Assembly (NCBI GenBank): GCA_017478515.1
Contig: JAFVDH010000031.1
Span: forward strand, 1-59,767
Reading direction: 5' to 3'
From: a bacterium
GTDB taxonomy: Bacteria; Cyanobacteriota; Vampirovibrionia; Gastranaerophilales; Gastranaerophilaceae
Length of the DNA: 59,767 nt
Shown: piece by piece, positions 18,592 through 28,004 of the stretch
How the letters are laid out: the number at the start of each line of letters is the position of its first letter
Position numbering within the stretch: the first letter of the stretch is position 1
The notes under the pieces: model-generated
The model's input: the letters and a program-made list of their open reading frames with translations, nothing else
What the model was told of the DNA's origin: nothing
The model's database searches: none
Position numbers and translations under genes: made by a program

Positions 18592-19164
18592 CTAAGTAAT
18601 ACTGTCAGGAGCTTTTTTAACTTCCTTATTTTCATCATTAGTTTGGTTTTGAATTTCGTCATTCAAAATTTGAATATCAGAAATCACGCCGTTAAATCTG
18701 TAATTTTTGCCCTCAATAGTAACGGGAATCCCTATTTTAATTTTGTTACCGCCTACAACTGCACCGTCTTTTGTTATTTTTGCAGTGTCAACAACTGTTA
18801 GTAAAATATCATACGAAAATGCCTGTGATACGTCATCTACCATCGTAAACGGTTCTTTTCCACGTGCGTTTGGCAGAACTATTTTTTTTGTATCAAATTT
18901 TACGTCGGTAACGTCTAAATCTTTATACGGAACATTTCTTATTGTAAGGAATGTTTTTTCTCCTGCTTTCATCGGTAATTCATTTCCTGTTATGGTTACG
19001 CTTCTTAAAAAGATTTGAAATCCGATTTTTGAGGTTGCTTCAATTTGTTTTCCTGCCGTTTGTCTTATGTGTGAAAATGTTAAAAATCCGACAATTATTG
19101 CGGCTAAAATTCCCGCTAAAATTATCCAATCAACAGTTTTTATTTCTTTTAATTTTGCTATCAT
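18592..19164 (-). CDS. DUF4330-type membrane-anchored protein
   Basis: A 190-residue protein with one N-terminal membrane helix (IILAGILAAIIVGFLTF) and a beta-rich exported domain, matching my recollection of DUF4330, a family known from Cyanobacteria. The pattern KTVDWIILAG followed by repeated strand segments (FLRSVTITGNELPMKAGEK) supports this. Function is unknown. The location between a heptose kinase and an O-antigen ligase suggests an envelope polysaccharide role by association. The C-terminus is Asn/Glu/Lys-rich and probably disordered. Confidence 0.75.
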   Translation of the reverse strand: MIAKLKEIKTVDWIILAGILAAIIVGFLTFSHIRQTAGKQIEATSKIGFQIFLRSVTITGNELPMKAGEKTFLTIRNVPYKDLDVTDVKFDTKKIVLPNARGKEPFTMVDDVSQAFSYDILLTVVDTAKITKDGAVVGGNKIKIGIPVTIEGKNYRFNGVISDIQILNDEIQNQTNDENKEVKKAPDSIT

Positions 19165-19217
19165 ATTTCGCTCCTTTTTATAATTTTTTCTTCTACTTTA
19201 TCAGGGTTAAATGTAGT

Positions 19218-20243
19218 TTAATTAATGCAGAGTTCTTTCTCCTTTTTTAAAGTCATATCTATTAATTCTTCAATAGTTGTCGTTGCACATCCGAATTGTT
19301 TAATAACTATACTTGCGGCTATGTTGCCTATCACTGCGGCATAAACCGGTTCTGCACCTATACTCAATGCCATTGTATACAATGCTGTAACTGTGTCGCC
19401 TGCCCCTGTTACATCAAATACGTGTGATTTATTGAATACAGGAATTTCTGTTATTTTGTAATTCGGTTCTATTACCATCATTCCTCTATCTCCGCATGTT
19501 ACAAGGATTGATTTTGATTTTATGAGGTTGTTTAGTATGCTTCCCGCTTTTTCAAAATCTTCTTTAGTGTTTAAATTAAATCCTAAAAACTTTTGTGTAT
19601 CAGGAAGATTTGGTGTTAATGAGGTTATATTTTTGTATTTATCAAAATCTTTTTGTATATCTGCAACTATTACTTTGTTATGTTTATTAGCAAGTTCTAT
19701 AGATTTATCAATTATTTTCTGCGTTAATGTTCCGATATGATAATCGGAAAGGATTATTGCATCGTGCTGAGGAACAGCTTTTTCGATTTGTTCAAGAATT
19801 TTATCTTCGGTTTCTTTTGAAAGAGGTGTTGATGTTTGTCTGTCAATTCTCACAATTTGTTGGGTTACTGATTGGGAACATGACCCTGAAATACGTGTTT
19901 TTGTTGTAGTTTTTCTGGTTTTATCATAAACAAGATATTCTGTATTTATTCCTTCTTTTTCAAATACTTGTTTTAGTTGTTCTGCCTGATAATCTTCTCC
20001 AAGAACACCTATAACCGATACTTTTCCGCTGTTTATTTTTGATGCGTTATTTGCGGCATTTGAGGCTGCTCCTAATATTAATTTTGTTTCTTCGTGCAGC
20101 AATATTAATACGGGTGCTTCTCTGGATATTCTTTCGGTATTGCCGTAAACCATTTCATCCATTGCTAAATCCCCGATTATTAGTACTCGGGTATTCTTTA
20201 ACTCATTTATATAACTGATTAACTTGTCTTTATTGATGTTCAT
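19218..20243 (-). CDS. rfaE1: D-glycero-beta-D-manno-heptose-7-phosphate kinase
   Basis: A 341-residue PfkB-family kinase resembling the N-terminal half of HldE. It would phosphorylate D,D-heptose 7-phosphate at C1 for ADP-heptose synthesis in LPS inner core. Evidence is VLIIGDLAMDEMVYG near the N-terminus, GAASNAANNA (substrate loop) and DVTGAGDTVTALYTMAL with the catalytic Asp. The adenylyltransferase half of HldE is absent, so a separate rfaE2 is expected elsewhere. It starts a minus-strand envelope operon. Confidence 0.88.
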   Translation of the reverse strand: MNINKDKLISYINELKNTRVLIIGDLAMDEMVYGNTERISREAPVLILLHEETKLILGAASNAANNASKINSGKVSVIGVLGEDYQAEQLKQVFEKEGINTEYLVYDKTRKTTTKTRISGSCSQSVTQQIVRIDRQTSTPLSKETEDKILEQIEKAVPQHDAIILSDYHIGTLTQKIIDKSIELANKHNKVIVADIQKDFDKYKNITSLTPNLPDTQKFLGFNLNTKEDFEKAGSILNNLIKSKSILVTCGDRGMMVIEPNYKITEIPVFNKSHVFDVTGAGDTVTALYTMALSIGAEPVYAAVIGNIAASIVIKQFGCATTTIEELIDMTLKKEKELCIN

Positions 20244-20245
20244 AG

Positions 20246-20274
20246 TTGATAAATCCTAAAATATAATATATAAT
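20246..20274 (+). promoter_or_regulatory. Promoter of the 20308 gene
   Basis: TTGATA (20246-20251) and TATAAT (20269-20274) are 17 bp apart. It lies divergent to, and abuts, the heptose kinase start. Confidence 0.65.
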
Positions 20275-20307
20275 TATTTTATCATAAATAAAATTTTTGA
20301 GGCAAAG

Positions 20308-20913
20308 TTGGACGAAAAAAAGTTAAATACAGAGCTTTCTGAAGAAGAAAAGTTTAATTCCTTTGATGATGACGATGATGATGACGATATTGAGTTTGAT
20401 GACAATATCAATATTGAAGCTTTGACTCAGCAGCTTCAGCAGCATGTTGATGTTGGTGAAGCTGCAAATATGACTAATGAGGATTTTAATAAAGAACCTG
20501 AAAATCCTAATTCATTTTCTGTTTCGGTTAATGGGTCTGTTCCTGATAGCCAGGCTGCGGTTGATTTTCCTAAAATGAACTGTAAAAAATATGTAGTTTA
20601 TATTACTCCTAATAATGTTGATTATGTCGACAGCCTTTCTATTGACGAAAGAACAGAGCTTATTAACAATATTATTTTTGAAAAACAGGAAAATAATAAA
20701 AAATCTAAATTATTAAAGGTTCGTCAAAATTATTTTAAACATCTTATAGTTGTCTGTTTGACTGTTATCATAAGTTTTCCGGTACTTTTTTATGCCGTGA
20801 ATAAATCTTTGCAGGCTACTATTAATAACTATCAGCAATCTCAGGAAAATTTCCAAAAACTTTATAAGGAACGTGGTAAAATTAATTCTTATCAAAAAAT
20901 GGATTTAAAATAG
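20308..20913 (+). CDS. Acidic single-pass membrane protein, unknown
   Basis: A 201-residue protein read from TTG 20308, with GAGG 5 bp upstream; no ATG fits the N-terminus. Residues about 15-35 are a run dominated by Asp. A roughly 60-residue domain follows (MNCKKYVVYITPNNVDYVDS), then one membrane helix near 148-167 (LIVVCLTVIISFPVLFYAVN), and a short polar tail. By topology the acidic N-terminus is cytoplasmic. No family is recognised. Confidence 0.7.
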   Translation: MDEKKLNTELSEEEKFNSFDDDDDDDDIEFDDNINIEALTQQLQQHVDVGEAANMTNEDFNKEPENPNSFSVSVNGSVPDSQAAVDFPKMNCKKYVVYITPNNVDYVDSLSIDERTELINNIIFEKQENNKKSKLLKVRQNYFKHLIVVCLTVIISFPVLFYAVNKSLQATINNYQQSQENFQKLYKERGKINSYQKMDLK

Positions 20914-20933
20914 TAAATTTCGTAACTTCCCTA

Positions 20934-20961
20934 TTGTAAAAAAAATTTTAAATAGTACAAT
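20934..20961 (+). promoter_or_regulatory. Promoter of pgi
   Basis: TTGTAA (20934-20939) and TACAAT (20956-20961) with 16-bp spacing, 74 bp upstream of the proposed pgi start. Confidence 0.55.
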
Positions 20962-21034
20962 AAGTGTACAGCGGTTTTGTGCAGGCTGTATGTACATTTG
21001 TTTTAGTAGTTACCCATATGGAGAGAATCAAGAG

Positions 21035-22423
21035 ATGATTAAATTAAATTACCGTTATGTAGACAAAGATGTTATCGGCAAAGAGCATGGTTTAGAAGTT
21101 GAAAAGGAATTTTCCAAGCATAAAGATAAAATTGCTCAAATAATTACTGATTTGAATAAAAGAAAAGATAAACCCGGACAATGGCTTCAATGGATGAATC
21201 TCGGTTATAATGAAGAAACTGTTTGGTATGTAAAAGAATTTGCCGCAATGGTAAGAGGCAGATTTGATAATGTTTTGGTTTTGGGTATCGGTGGTTCTGC
21301 TTTAGGCGGTATTGCTGTTTCTGAAGCTCTTCTAAAACCTTATTGGAATTTATTAACTCCTGAACAAAGAGATAATTATCCGAGATTATTCTTCTTAGAT
21401 AATATTGACCCTGACCAAATTACCGGTTTGTTAAATACGATAGATTTGAAAAGAACTCTTGTTAACGTAATTACAAAATCAGGTTCTACTGCAGAAACAA
21501 TGTCTCAATATATGATTGTTAAAGATATTATGGAAAAAGAACTTGGTGATGAATACAGAAAAAATATTGTTGCTACAACAGATAAAAAAGTTGGCGTTTT
21601 AAGACAGCTTGCTGACCAAGAGGGTTATAAAACTTTTGTTGTTCCTGATGATGTTGGCGGAAGATTTTCTGTGTTTTCAGCTGTAGGCTTGCTTCCGTTG
21701 GCTTTGGTCGGTATTAATATTGATGAAATTATGAACGGTATTAAGGACATGGATTTAGCATTGAAAAATACTAATATTAAAGAAAATATCGCTGCTCAAA
21801 ACGCTTTAATTCATTATTTATACGATACAAAGAAAAATAAAAGATTATCTGTAATGATGCCTTATTCAAGCAGATTAAAATTTGTTTCTGATTGGTATGT
21901 TCAATTGTGGGCAGAATCTTTAGGCAAACAAGTTGATAATAAAGGTAAAGAAGTTCATATCGGGCCTACTCCAATCAAGGCTTTGGGTGCTACTGACCAA
22001 CATTCTCAAATTCAGCTTTATAATGAAGGGCCTAATGATAAAGTTATCTCATTTATTCGTGTCGAAGAATTTGATAATGAATTAAAAATCCCTGAAATCT
22101 TTGATTACACAGGAATAGGTTATTTAGGCGGAAAATCTATTAATCAATTGATTAACGCAGAAGCTGATTCAACAAGGGTTGCACTTGCAGATTACAACAG
22201 ACCTACAGTGACAATTTCAGTACCGAAAGTTGATGCTTATAACGTGGCTCAATTGTTGTATATGCTTGAAGTTCAAACTGCTATTGCAGGTGAGTTATAT
22301 AATATTAATACATTTAATCAACCGGGCGTTGAACAGGCTAAAAATTATACTTACGCTTTGATGGGCAGAGCAGGTTATGAAGAATCTGCTAAAACTCTTC
22401 AAGAAAAAATGATTACGGTGTAA
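21035..22423 (+). CDS. pgi: Glucose-6-phosphate isomerase
   Basis: A 462-residue glycolytic enzyme interconverting glucose-6-phosphate and fructose-6-phosphate. GIGGSALGGIAV and the phosphosugar loop TKSGSTAETMSQY are conserved, as is GGRFSVFSAVGLLPLAL. I place the start at ATG 21035 (MIKLNYRYVD), with GGAGAG upstream. A longer in-frame ATG at 20990 adds 15 unlikely residues and lacks a ribosome binding site. It stands alone with its own promoter and a strong terminator. Confidence 0.95.
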   Translation: MIKLNYRYVDKDVIGKEHGLEVEKEFSKHKDKIAQIITDLNKRKDKPGQWLQWMNLGYNEETVWYVKEFAAMVRGRFDNVLVLGIGGSALGGIAVSEALLKPYWNLLTPEQRDNYPRLFFLDNIDPDQITGLLNTIDLKRTLVNVITKSGSTAETMSQYMIVKDIMEKELGDEYRKNIVATTDKKVGVLRQLADQEGYKTFVVPDDVGGRFSVFSAVGLLPLALVGINIDEIMNGIKDMDLALKNTNIKENIAAQNALIHYLYDTKKNKRLSVMMPYSSRLKFVSDWYVQLWAESLGKQVDNKGKEVHIGPTPIKALGATDQHSQIQLYNEGPNDKVISFIRVEEFDNELKIPEIFDYTGIGYLGGKSINQLINAEADSTRVALADYNRPTVTISVPKVDAYNVAQLLYMLEVQTAIAGELYNINTFNQPGVEQAKNYTYALMGRAGYEESAKTLQEKMITV

Positions 22424-22449
22424 TGATAAGTGTAGTTAAATTATGAATT

Positions 22450-22490
22450 TTTGGCAAATGTCATAGTAAATATGACATTTGCCAAATTTA
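22450..22490 (+). terminator. Terminator of pgi
   Basis: TTTGGCAAATGTCATA (22450-22465) pairs perfectly over 16 bp with 22471-22486 across a 5-nt loop, followed by AT-rich sequence. Confidence 0.8.
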
Positions 22491-22557
22491 TAAAAAATAA
22501 AAAATTTTTGAAACAAAATAAAACTTTTTACGTCAAAATTTATATAAGGGTGAGGAA

Positions 22558-23526
22558 ATGAGTACAGTTTTGGAATTTGATACCGTTATATTAGGCGGAG
22601 GGCCTGCCGGTTTGTCTGCGGGAATTTATGCTGCAAGAGGTGCAGGTAATGTAGCTATTGTTGATATTAGTATGTTTGGCGGTCAGCCATCAAATTATTT
22701 AGAGTTAGAAAATTATCCTGCTTTTCCTGTTATCGGCGGTTACGATTTGATGGAAAAAATGGAAGAACATGCTGATAAATTCGGAATTAATAAGTTTCCT
22801 ATGCAGGAAATTCAGCATGTTGATTTGATTTCTAATCCAAAAGTTATTGAAACTTTGACACATACTTTCAAAGCAAAATCAGTTATTATTGCAACAGGTG
22901 CTCAGCCTAGGAAATTGGGTGTGAATGGTGAAAAAGAATTTATTGGAAGAGGTGTGAGCTATTGTGCAATTTGTGACGGAGCTTTTTATAAAGATAAAAC
23001 TGTTGCAGTTGTCGGCGGTGGAAATGCTGCCTTAGAAGAGGCTATGTATTTGACTAAATTTGCTCAAAAAGTTTATGTTATTCACAGAAGAAATGAATTT
23101 AGAGCTGATAAAATCGTTCAAAATTTAGCTTTTAAAAATGAGAAATTAGAATTCGTTTATGATACTGTTGTTAATGAAATTTTGGGTGAAGATACTGTTA
23201 AATCATTGAGTTTAACAAATGTTAAAACAAATGAAAGTTCAAGTTTGAGCGTTGACGGTGTATTTCCTTATATAGGATTTTTGCCTAACACGGAACTTGT
23301 TAACGGGCAAGTTGAACAGGATTCTAATGGGTTTATCATAACTGATGAAACGATGAAAACTTCGTTAAATGGTGTATTTGCGGCAGGGGATGTAAGGGTT
23401 ACTCCGCTAAGACAAGTTATTACAGCAACATCAGATGGGGCTGTGGCTGCTGTTTATGCAGGTAAATATGTCGAATCTCTTGCAAATGCAGAAGTTAAAA
23501 CGGAAGAACCTGCTTTTAAAAATTAG
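22558..23526 (+). CDS. trxB: Thioredoxin reductase
   Basis: A 322-residue FAD flavoprotein that passes electrons from NADPH to thioredoxin. FAD binding: GGGPAGLSAG. NADPH binding: VVGGGNAALEEAMYL. The redox-active disulfide is Cys136-Cys139 (CAICDG; CATC is commoner). The C-terminal FAD motif is VFAAGDVRVTPLRQ. A GGTGAGGA ribosome binding site precedes the ATG. It ends in a strong bidirectional terminator shared with the convergent transglycosylase gene. Confidence 0.95.
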   Translation: MSTVLEFDTVILGGGPAGLSAGIYAARGAGNVAIVDISMFGGQPSNYLELENYPAFPVIGGYDLMEKMEEHADKFGINKFPMQEIQHVDLISNPKVIETLTHTFKAKSVIIATGAQPRKLGVNGEKEFIGRGVSYCAICDGAFYKDKTVAVVGGGNAALEEAMYLTKFAQKVYVIHRRNEFRADKIVQNLAFKNEKLEFVYDTVVNEILGEDTVKSLSLTNVKTNESSSLSVDGVFPYIGFLPNTELVNGQVEQDSNGFIITDETMKTSLNGVFAAGDVRVTPLRQVITATSDGAVAAVYAGKYVESLANAEVKTEEPAFKN

Positions 23527-23541
23527 ATAAAATAATAAAAA

Positions 23542-23579
23542 AATAAAGGCGGGCTGAAATTCAGCCCGCCTTTATTTTT
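23542..23579. terminator. Bidirectional terminator between trxB and slt
   Basis: AATAAAGGCGGGCTGA (23542-23557) pairs perfectly with 23561-23576 across a 3-nt loop, with T-rich flanks on both strands. Confidence 0.92.
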
Positions 23580-25554
23580 AATATAATCTTATGTAATTCC
23601 AGTAGCTTTTCATAACTTTTTTCAGGTAATTTTGTGTTTCTTGGTAAGGTACTTGTTCTAAAAAGTCATTATTTCCTTCGTAGTCTAAGTAGTCTTTCCA
23701 TTTATTTACGGCATTAAATCCTCCGTTATAGGCAAGAATTACGAAGAAATCTTTTCCATGTAATATATTTTTTAGGTATGCGTAATATAGATTGCCGATT
23801 TTTAAGTTATCGCTTGGTTTATACAGTTCAAAGTATTTAATACCGTTTCTGTCAGCTATATCGTTTGCTGTTTGAGGCATTAACTGCATTAGTCCTTGTG
23901 CTCCTACGGAACTTCGTGCGGCGGGATTAAAATAGCTTTCTTCTCTTACAAGCGATAAAATTATTACGGGATTATTTTTCCCTGCAAATTGTTTTATTTC
24001 TTTGTAATAGTGAATTGGATATACCAGTCTCCATCTTAAGTCGTCAACATGCGGTTTTTCTTTTAATTCTGCCATTGCATCTCTTGCGATAACAGCTGAT
24101 TTTGAATATTCTCCTTTTTGGTATTCAAGCCAGCTTTGAATGAATTTATCTTTTTCGCAGATGTCTTTTAACAGTGAATAATCTTCCAGCATTGCAAGTT
24201 TTACTATCATATCGTTGCTGTTGTTCATTTTGTACGGAAACATTACTTTCTTTTCTGTTATATCCGTTTTTAAAATAGGGTTTTCTATCCGTTTTGACTC
24301 TAAATACGCTTGAAATGCATAATAGTCGTCAGGGTATTCTTTTAATAATTTGTCGTAGTAATTTTTTTCAACATTGTAGTATTTCAATTTATTGTGTACT
24401 TTTGCGAGCCAAAACATAACGGCAGGAGTTGAATTTGTGTGAGGGTATAGTTTTAAATGTTCTTCGCCAAGGTTTTTTGCATAGAGATATTGTTTTTGTT
24501 TTATAGCATCGTAAAACATGTTATACAATGCATCTGCGGCAAATTGCCCGTTTTGGTAGTTAAAGTATATATTTTTATAGCATTCTGCTTGTGCGTTTTG
24601 CGGAGTATTTTTACAGTTAAGATATAAAAGGTAATCATATCCGTTTGCGTTTTTATTAAGGTTTAAAAGGGTTTTTACACCCTCTGTTTTGCTGTTTAAG
24701 GTAGAAAGGTAAAGGTCTATAGCTTTGTGGACTTCTTTAGGTTCAATGTTATAGGAGTACTCCATTAACCCCCTTTCTGTAAGGGCTCTTAATTTGGAAT
24801 AGTTTTTTAATTCGTAATCATTTTTGACAATATCCGCCCAAGCTAGAGGAATGTCTGTTTTTGAAAAATATTTTGATGCTGTATTGTAGTCATATAGTGC
24901 GTAATATGACTTTGCAATCAGGTAGTTATCTTCTCTTGAAAGTTTATTGTTTTGTAATTCTTTAATTCTGTTAATACTGTTTTGTGCATATCTTCCGCCG
25001 GGGGCGTTATCTAAGTATTGTCTAAATCTGATTAGAGCTTTTTCTTCCGTAAAGAGTTTTTGAGTATTATTTTGTATGTTTTTGGAATTTTTATATTCAA
25101 TCATCCCCAAATAATATTCGCTTGCAGTTGCGTATTCGGTTTCGGAGTATTTATTTGACACTTCTCTGAAAAGTTTTTTTGCTTGGTTATATTTGCCGAT
25201 ATCGTATGACAGTTTTGCTGCATTGTATTTGGATTTTGGTGTTAATTGAAAATTTGGATATCTTAGGGCAAGTATATTATATGTAAGTATTGCTCTTTGA
25301 AAATGTCCTGTTTGTTCCAAAGCTCGTGCTTGTCTGTACATTGCTGCGGGTTTTAGAGTTGAAAGATGCGATATTTTTCCGAAGGTTTTAAATGCTTTTG
25401 TGTAATTTGATTCTTTATAATATTCAAGTCCCGCACTATATATATTCATGCTTTTAGTTAACGCTAATTTTGAATTAACAGATGTTACTATCCCTAATCC
25501 GATAATAGTACTTATTAATATTATTATTAAAATTGGCTTTTGGTTTGAATTCAT
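23578..25554 (-). CDS. slt: Soluble-type lytic murein transglycosylase
   Basis: A 658-residue protein anchored by one N-terminal helix (ILIIILISTIIGLGIVTSV), with a long TPR-like helical superhelix (about 40-500) and a C-terminal SLT domain. The catalytic Glu sits in LVREESYFNPAARSS, followed by GAQGLMQLMPQTA and LAYNGGFNAV. It cleaves peptidoglycan with 1,6-anhydro product formation in the periplasm. Length and architecture match Slt70. It lies in a run of envelope genes. Confidence 0.92.
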   Translation of the reverse strand: MNSNQKPILIIILISTIIGLGIVTSVNSKLALTKSMNIYSAGLEYYKESNYTKAFKTFGKISHLSTLKPAAMYRQARALEQTGHFQRAILTYNILALRYPNFQLTPKSKYNAAKLSYDIGKYNQAKKLFREVSNKYSETEYATASEYYLGMIEYKNSKNIQNNTQKLFTEEKALIRFRQYLDNAPGGRYAQNSINRIKELQNNKLSREDNYLIAKSYYALYDYNTASKYFSKTDIPLAWADIVKNDYELKNYSKLRALTERGLMEYSYNIEPKEVHKAIDLYLSTLNSKTEGVKTLLNLNKNANGYDYLLYLNCKNTPQNAQAECYKNIYFNYQNGQFAADALYNMFYDAIKQKQYLYAKNLGEEHLKLYPHTNSTPAVMFWLAKVHNKLKYYNVEKNYYDKLLKEYPDDYYAFQAYLESKRIENPILKTDITEKKVMFPYKMNNSNDMIVKLAMLEDYSLLKDICEKDKFIQSWLEYQKGEYSKSAVIARDAMAELKEKPHVDDLRWRLVYPIHYYKEIKQFAGKNNPVIILSLVREESYFNPAARSSVGAQGLMQLMPQTANDIADRNGIKYFELYKPSDNLKIGNLYYAYLKNILHGKDFFVILAYNGGFNAVNKWKDYLDYEGNNDFLEQVPYQETQNYLKKVMKSYWNYIRLY

Positions 25555-25637
25555 ACTTCTTTCTTTTACTATCCCTAATTTTTATATTTTTTTATAATGT
25601 TTTCAGTTTCATAATTTTGTATATTATAATTATGGTT

Positions 25638-25778
25638 ATGGTTAAAAAATCTTCGTCTGCTTCGAGTATTTTAGGTTCGTCTTCTATTGTCTATGCGTCC
25701 AATCCTGTTAAACGCTCTAAGTCAAAAGTTATCAAAACTTATATTCTCTCTCCTGCGGTTAAAGCTTTAAAGTCTTAA
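25638..25778 (+). CDS. Small Ser/Lys-rich protein (46 residues)
   Basis: A short gene between divergent slt and the convergent LptD-like gene. The protein (MVKKSSSASSILGSSSIVYA...) is basic and Ser-rich. TATAAT (25625-25630) ends 8 nt before this ATG, so the mRNA would be leaderless; another in-frame ATG lies at 25632. No family is recognised. Chance ORF status cannot be excluded, but the promoter position and position in an otherwise empty gap support it. Confidence 0.45.
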   Translation: MVKKSSSASSILGSSSIVYASNPVKRSKSKVIKTYILSPAVKALKS

Positions 25779-25803
25779 CTGCTAAATTTTATCTGACGGA
25801 TGT

Positions 25804-27972
25804 TTACAGCTGTTCATTTTCCATTCTTAGAGAAGAATCTTCGATATCAATTACCTGGCACTTTTCAAGGTATACTTTTTTATCGTTGTTAACAGGTCTG
25901 TATACATTGTATTTTAATTCTTCGCTTTCATCTATGTTTTCCAATGCTTGAAGACCATGTTTGTCTTTTTGACCGAAGTTATCAGGATTTTTTATTTCCA
26001 TTTTATCGTAATAAATTTCACTGCCTTTAGCATCCATATCTATTGTAAAACCTATGTAAGTATTTTGTCTGACAGCATCCCAGCCAAGATTTAATCTCAA
26101 GTCATCAGGGCCAATACCTATGACAAATTTACTTTCCTGGAACAGTCTTCCGTCCGGAGCATCATCCGATAAATTTGCAGAGCCGTACCATGATAACATA
26201 AGCATTTTTGATACTTTAATTGATTCTCTCAGATAAACATTGGCTTTTCCGTATCTGTAAGCATCAAAAATTGGAATAGGTGTTTCATCGTGATATGCTG
26301 ATTGATAATATCCGATATCTTGCACCCAGTATTTACATTGAGTTCTTAACATTGGCCCTATTCTTCCGACAAATTGTGTATCTCCTGTTCCGTATACTGA
26401 TGCCGCACCTTGAAGATATATATATAAGTCTGCAAAGAATAGTTTTTCCGGACTTTCGTGGTGATATATGTTTTGGTATAAATCAATCATATATCTTAAT
26501 CTGGCTGTACCAATATCATTACTTTCCAGTTTTTTGTGATTTTTATCAAACATGTGTTTATTCCAGCTGTCGTAATTTTCTTGAGAGCCGTCGTCTTGAA
26601 TATATCCTGCACTTACTATTTGTTCAAAATGCAAGTTTCTGTTTTTGCCCATAAAGTTAGTTATGTTATTTCTTTTTTCGTAAACAACATCTGCCGCATA
26701 TTTTGCCCAGCCTTGACCTAAAAAACCGTTATCAATATACGAATTCATTCCGTAATTAACGTATAAGTTATTATCAAGTTCTTGACGTCCTTTTACTGTG
26801 AACAAATCTGCGGCACTACCATATCCAACTTCGGTGTAGTTTGTTGCACTTCTAAATTTACCTATACCGCCTATACCAAGTTTTCCCTGATAATTCAGCA
26901 TTGGTATTGCTTTGAATATTGCACCTTTTGGCAATTCAAATACAACACCGGGTCCTATGAACATACCTAATTTTGAACGAGAACCTATTTCAGGATAATT
27001 CCCTTCAAAGTAGTCTTGTTCTTTGTTTTGGTATAGAGTTGTTGACGGAAGTTTTACTATTCGTTTTCCGTTTCTGTATACTTCTAAATTTTTTAGGGTT
27101 ATTTTATCAAGGTCTTTTTTTGAATTAACTATGATATGGCTTGATTTGATGACGAATTTACTATTGTGTGTCATATCTTCGTAGGTGTATTTGTCCTCGT
27201 CTTTATATTGAATATCGGGGTCTCCGTACATACCTGAACGAACTCTTATATTGAAAGGTTTTGATATTGTTAAATGACCGTTTTCTTGTATCGTCTTATC
27301 TCCGTACATTATTCCCTTTTCCGCAACTGTTTCTATTGCGTATCCAGAAGATTTTATGTTGTCAAGAATTCCTATTTCTTCATTAAGGTCGATTTGCATA
27401 TAATCGCCTGTCATTTCATCATTATCGCCTCTTTTTACAACTACATTATCAATCATTTTGACCAAATTATCTTTTTGGTTATAAATCATTGTGTCTGCTG
27501 TCGCTGTTATGTTTTGTTCAGGAAATGAAAGTTTTGCTCCGCCTCTTGCTTGTATTTCTTTTAAATCAGCAAGGTATTCCATTTCTTTGCATTCAAGCAG
27601 CAGTTTTGTTTGCGGTTCTTCAATTATTTCTTCCTCGTCTGCGACTATTCCGTTTTTTCTGTTTTTTCTGTCTATTGATGCTTTTTTTATTTTCAATCTT
27701 ATGAATTGAATTGGTTTTATGGAATTACCTCTTGAATGTAAAGATGATTTTTCATATTCTTCAGTCATTATTATTTGGCTTTCCTGAAATTTTTTTTCAT
27801 CTTCTTGTTCTTGAAGTTTTTCTTCTTCGGTTTTTGCTCTTATAAATATCGGTCTGCTTAACTCTTCTAAAGACGGCCCGCCCATAGATTCGTTTAGAGT
27901 TTTTTCTTGTATTGCAAATACTGTTTGCGTATTTATTAATATTAAAGCCAGTAGTAGTATTATTTTTTTCAT
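25804..27972 (-). CDS. LptD/OstA-like outer-membrane LPS assembly protein
   Basis: A 722-residue protein with a signal peptide (IILLLALILINTQTVFAIQ), an OstA/LptA-like beta-jellyroll (about 125-260, e.g. YLADLKEIQARGGAKLSFPE and TADTMIYNQKDNLVKM), and a long beta-rich C-terminal part with alternating aromatic strands resembling a beta barrel. It resembles the cyanobacterial DUF3769/LptD-like group, which would insert LPS in the outer membrane. LptD's usual Cys pairs are not evident. It neighbours peptidoglycan and LPS genes. The assignment to LPS transport is family-level. Confidence 0.8.
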   Translation of the reverse strand: MKKIILLLALILINTQTVFAIQEKTLNESMGGPSLEELSRPIFIRAKTEEEKLQEQEDEKKFQESQIIMTEEYEKSSLHSRGNSIKPIQFIRLKIKKASIDRKNRKNGIVADEEEIIEEPQTKLLLECKEMEYLADLKEIQARGGAKLSFPEQNITATADTMIYNQKDNLVKMIDNVVVKRGDNDEMTGDYMQIDLNEEIGILDNIKSSGYAIETVAEKGIMYGDKTIQENGHLTISKPFNIRVRSGMYGDPDIQYKDEDKYTYEDMTHNSKFVIKSSHIIVNSKKDLDKITLKNLEVYRNGKRIVKLPSTTLYQNKEQDYFEGNYPEIGSRSKLGMFIGPGVVFELPKGAIFKAIPMLNYQGKLGIGGIGKFRSATNYTEVGYGSAADLFTVKGRQELDNNLYVNYGMNSYIDNGFLGQGWAKYAADVVYEKRNNITNFMGKNRNLHFEQIVSAGYIQDDGSQENYDSWNKHMFDKNHKKLESNDIGTARLRYMIDLYQNIYHHESPEKLFFADLYIYLQGAASVYGTGDTQFVGRIGPMLRTQCKYWVQDIGYYQSAYHDETPIPIFDAYRYGKANVYLRESIKVSKMLMLSWYGSANLSDDAPDGRLFQESKFVIGIGPDDLRLNLGWDAVRQNTYIGFTIDMDAKGSEIYYDKMEIKNPDNFGQKDKHGLQALENIDESEELKYNVYRPVNNDKKVYLEKCQVIDIEDSSLRMENEQL

Positions 27973-28004
27973 TTATATTCCTTAGATGTTATTTTATTTT
28001 AGTG

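Noticed and set aside
20990..21034. Upstream start for pgi
   Set aside because: No ribosome binding site before 20990; GGAGAG precedes the ATG at 21035, which gives the usual N-terminus.
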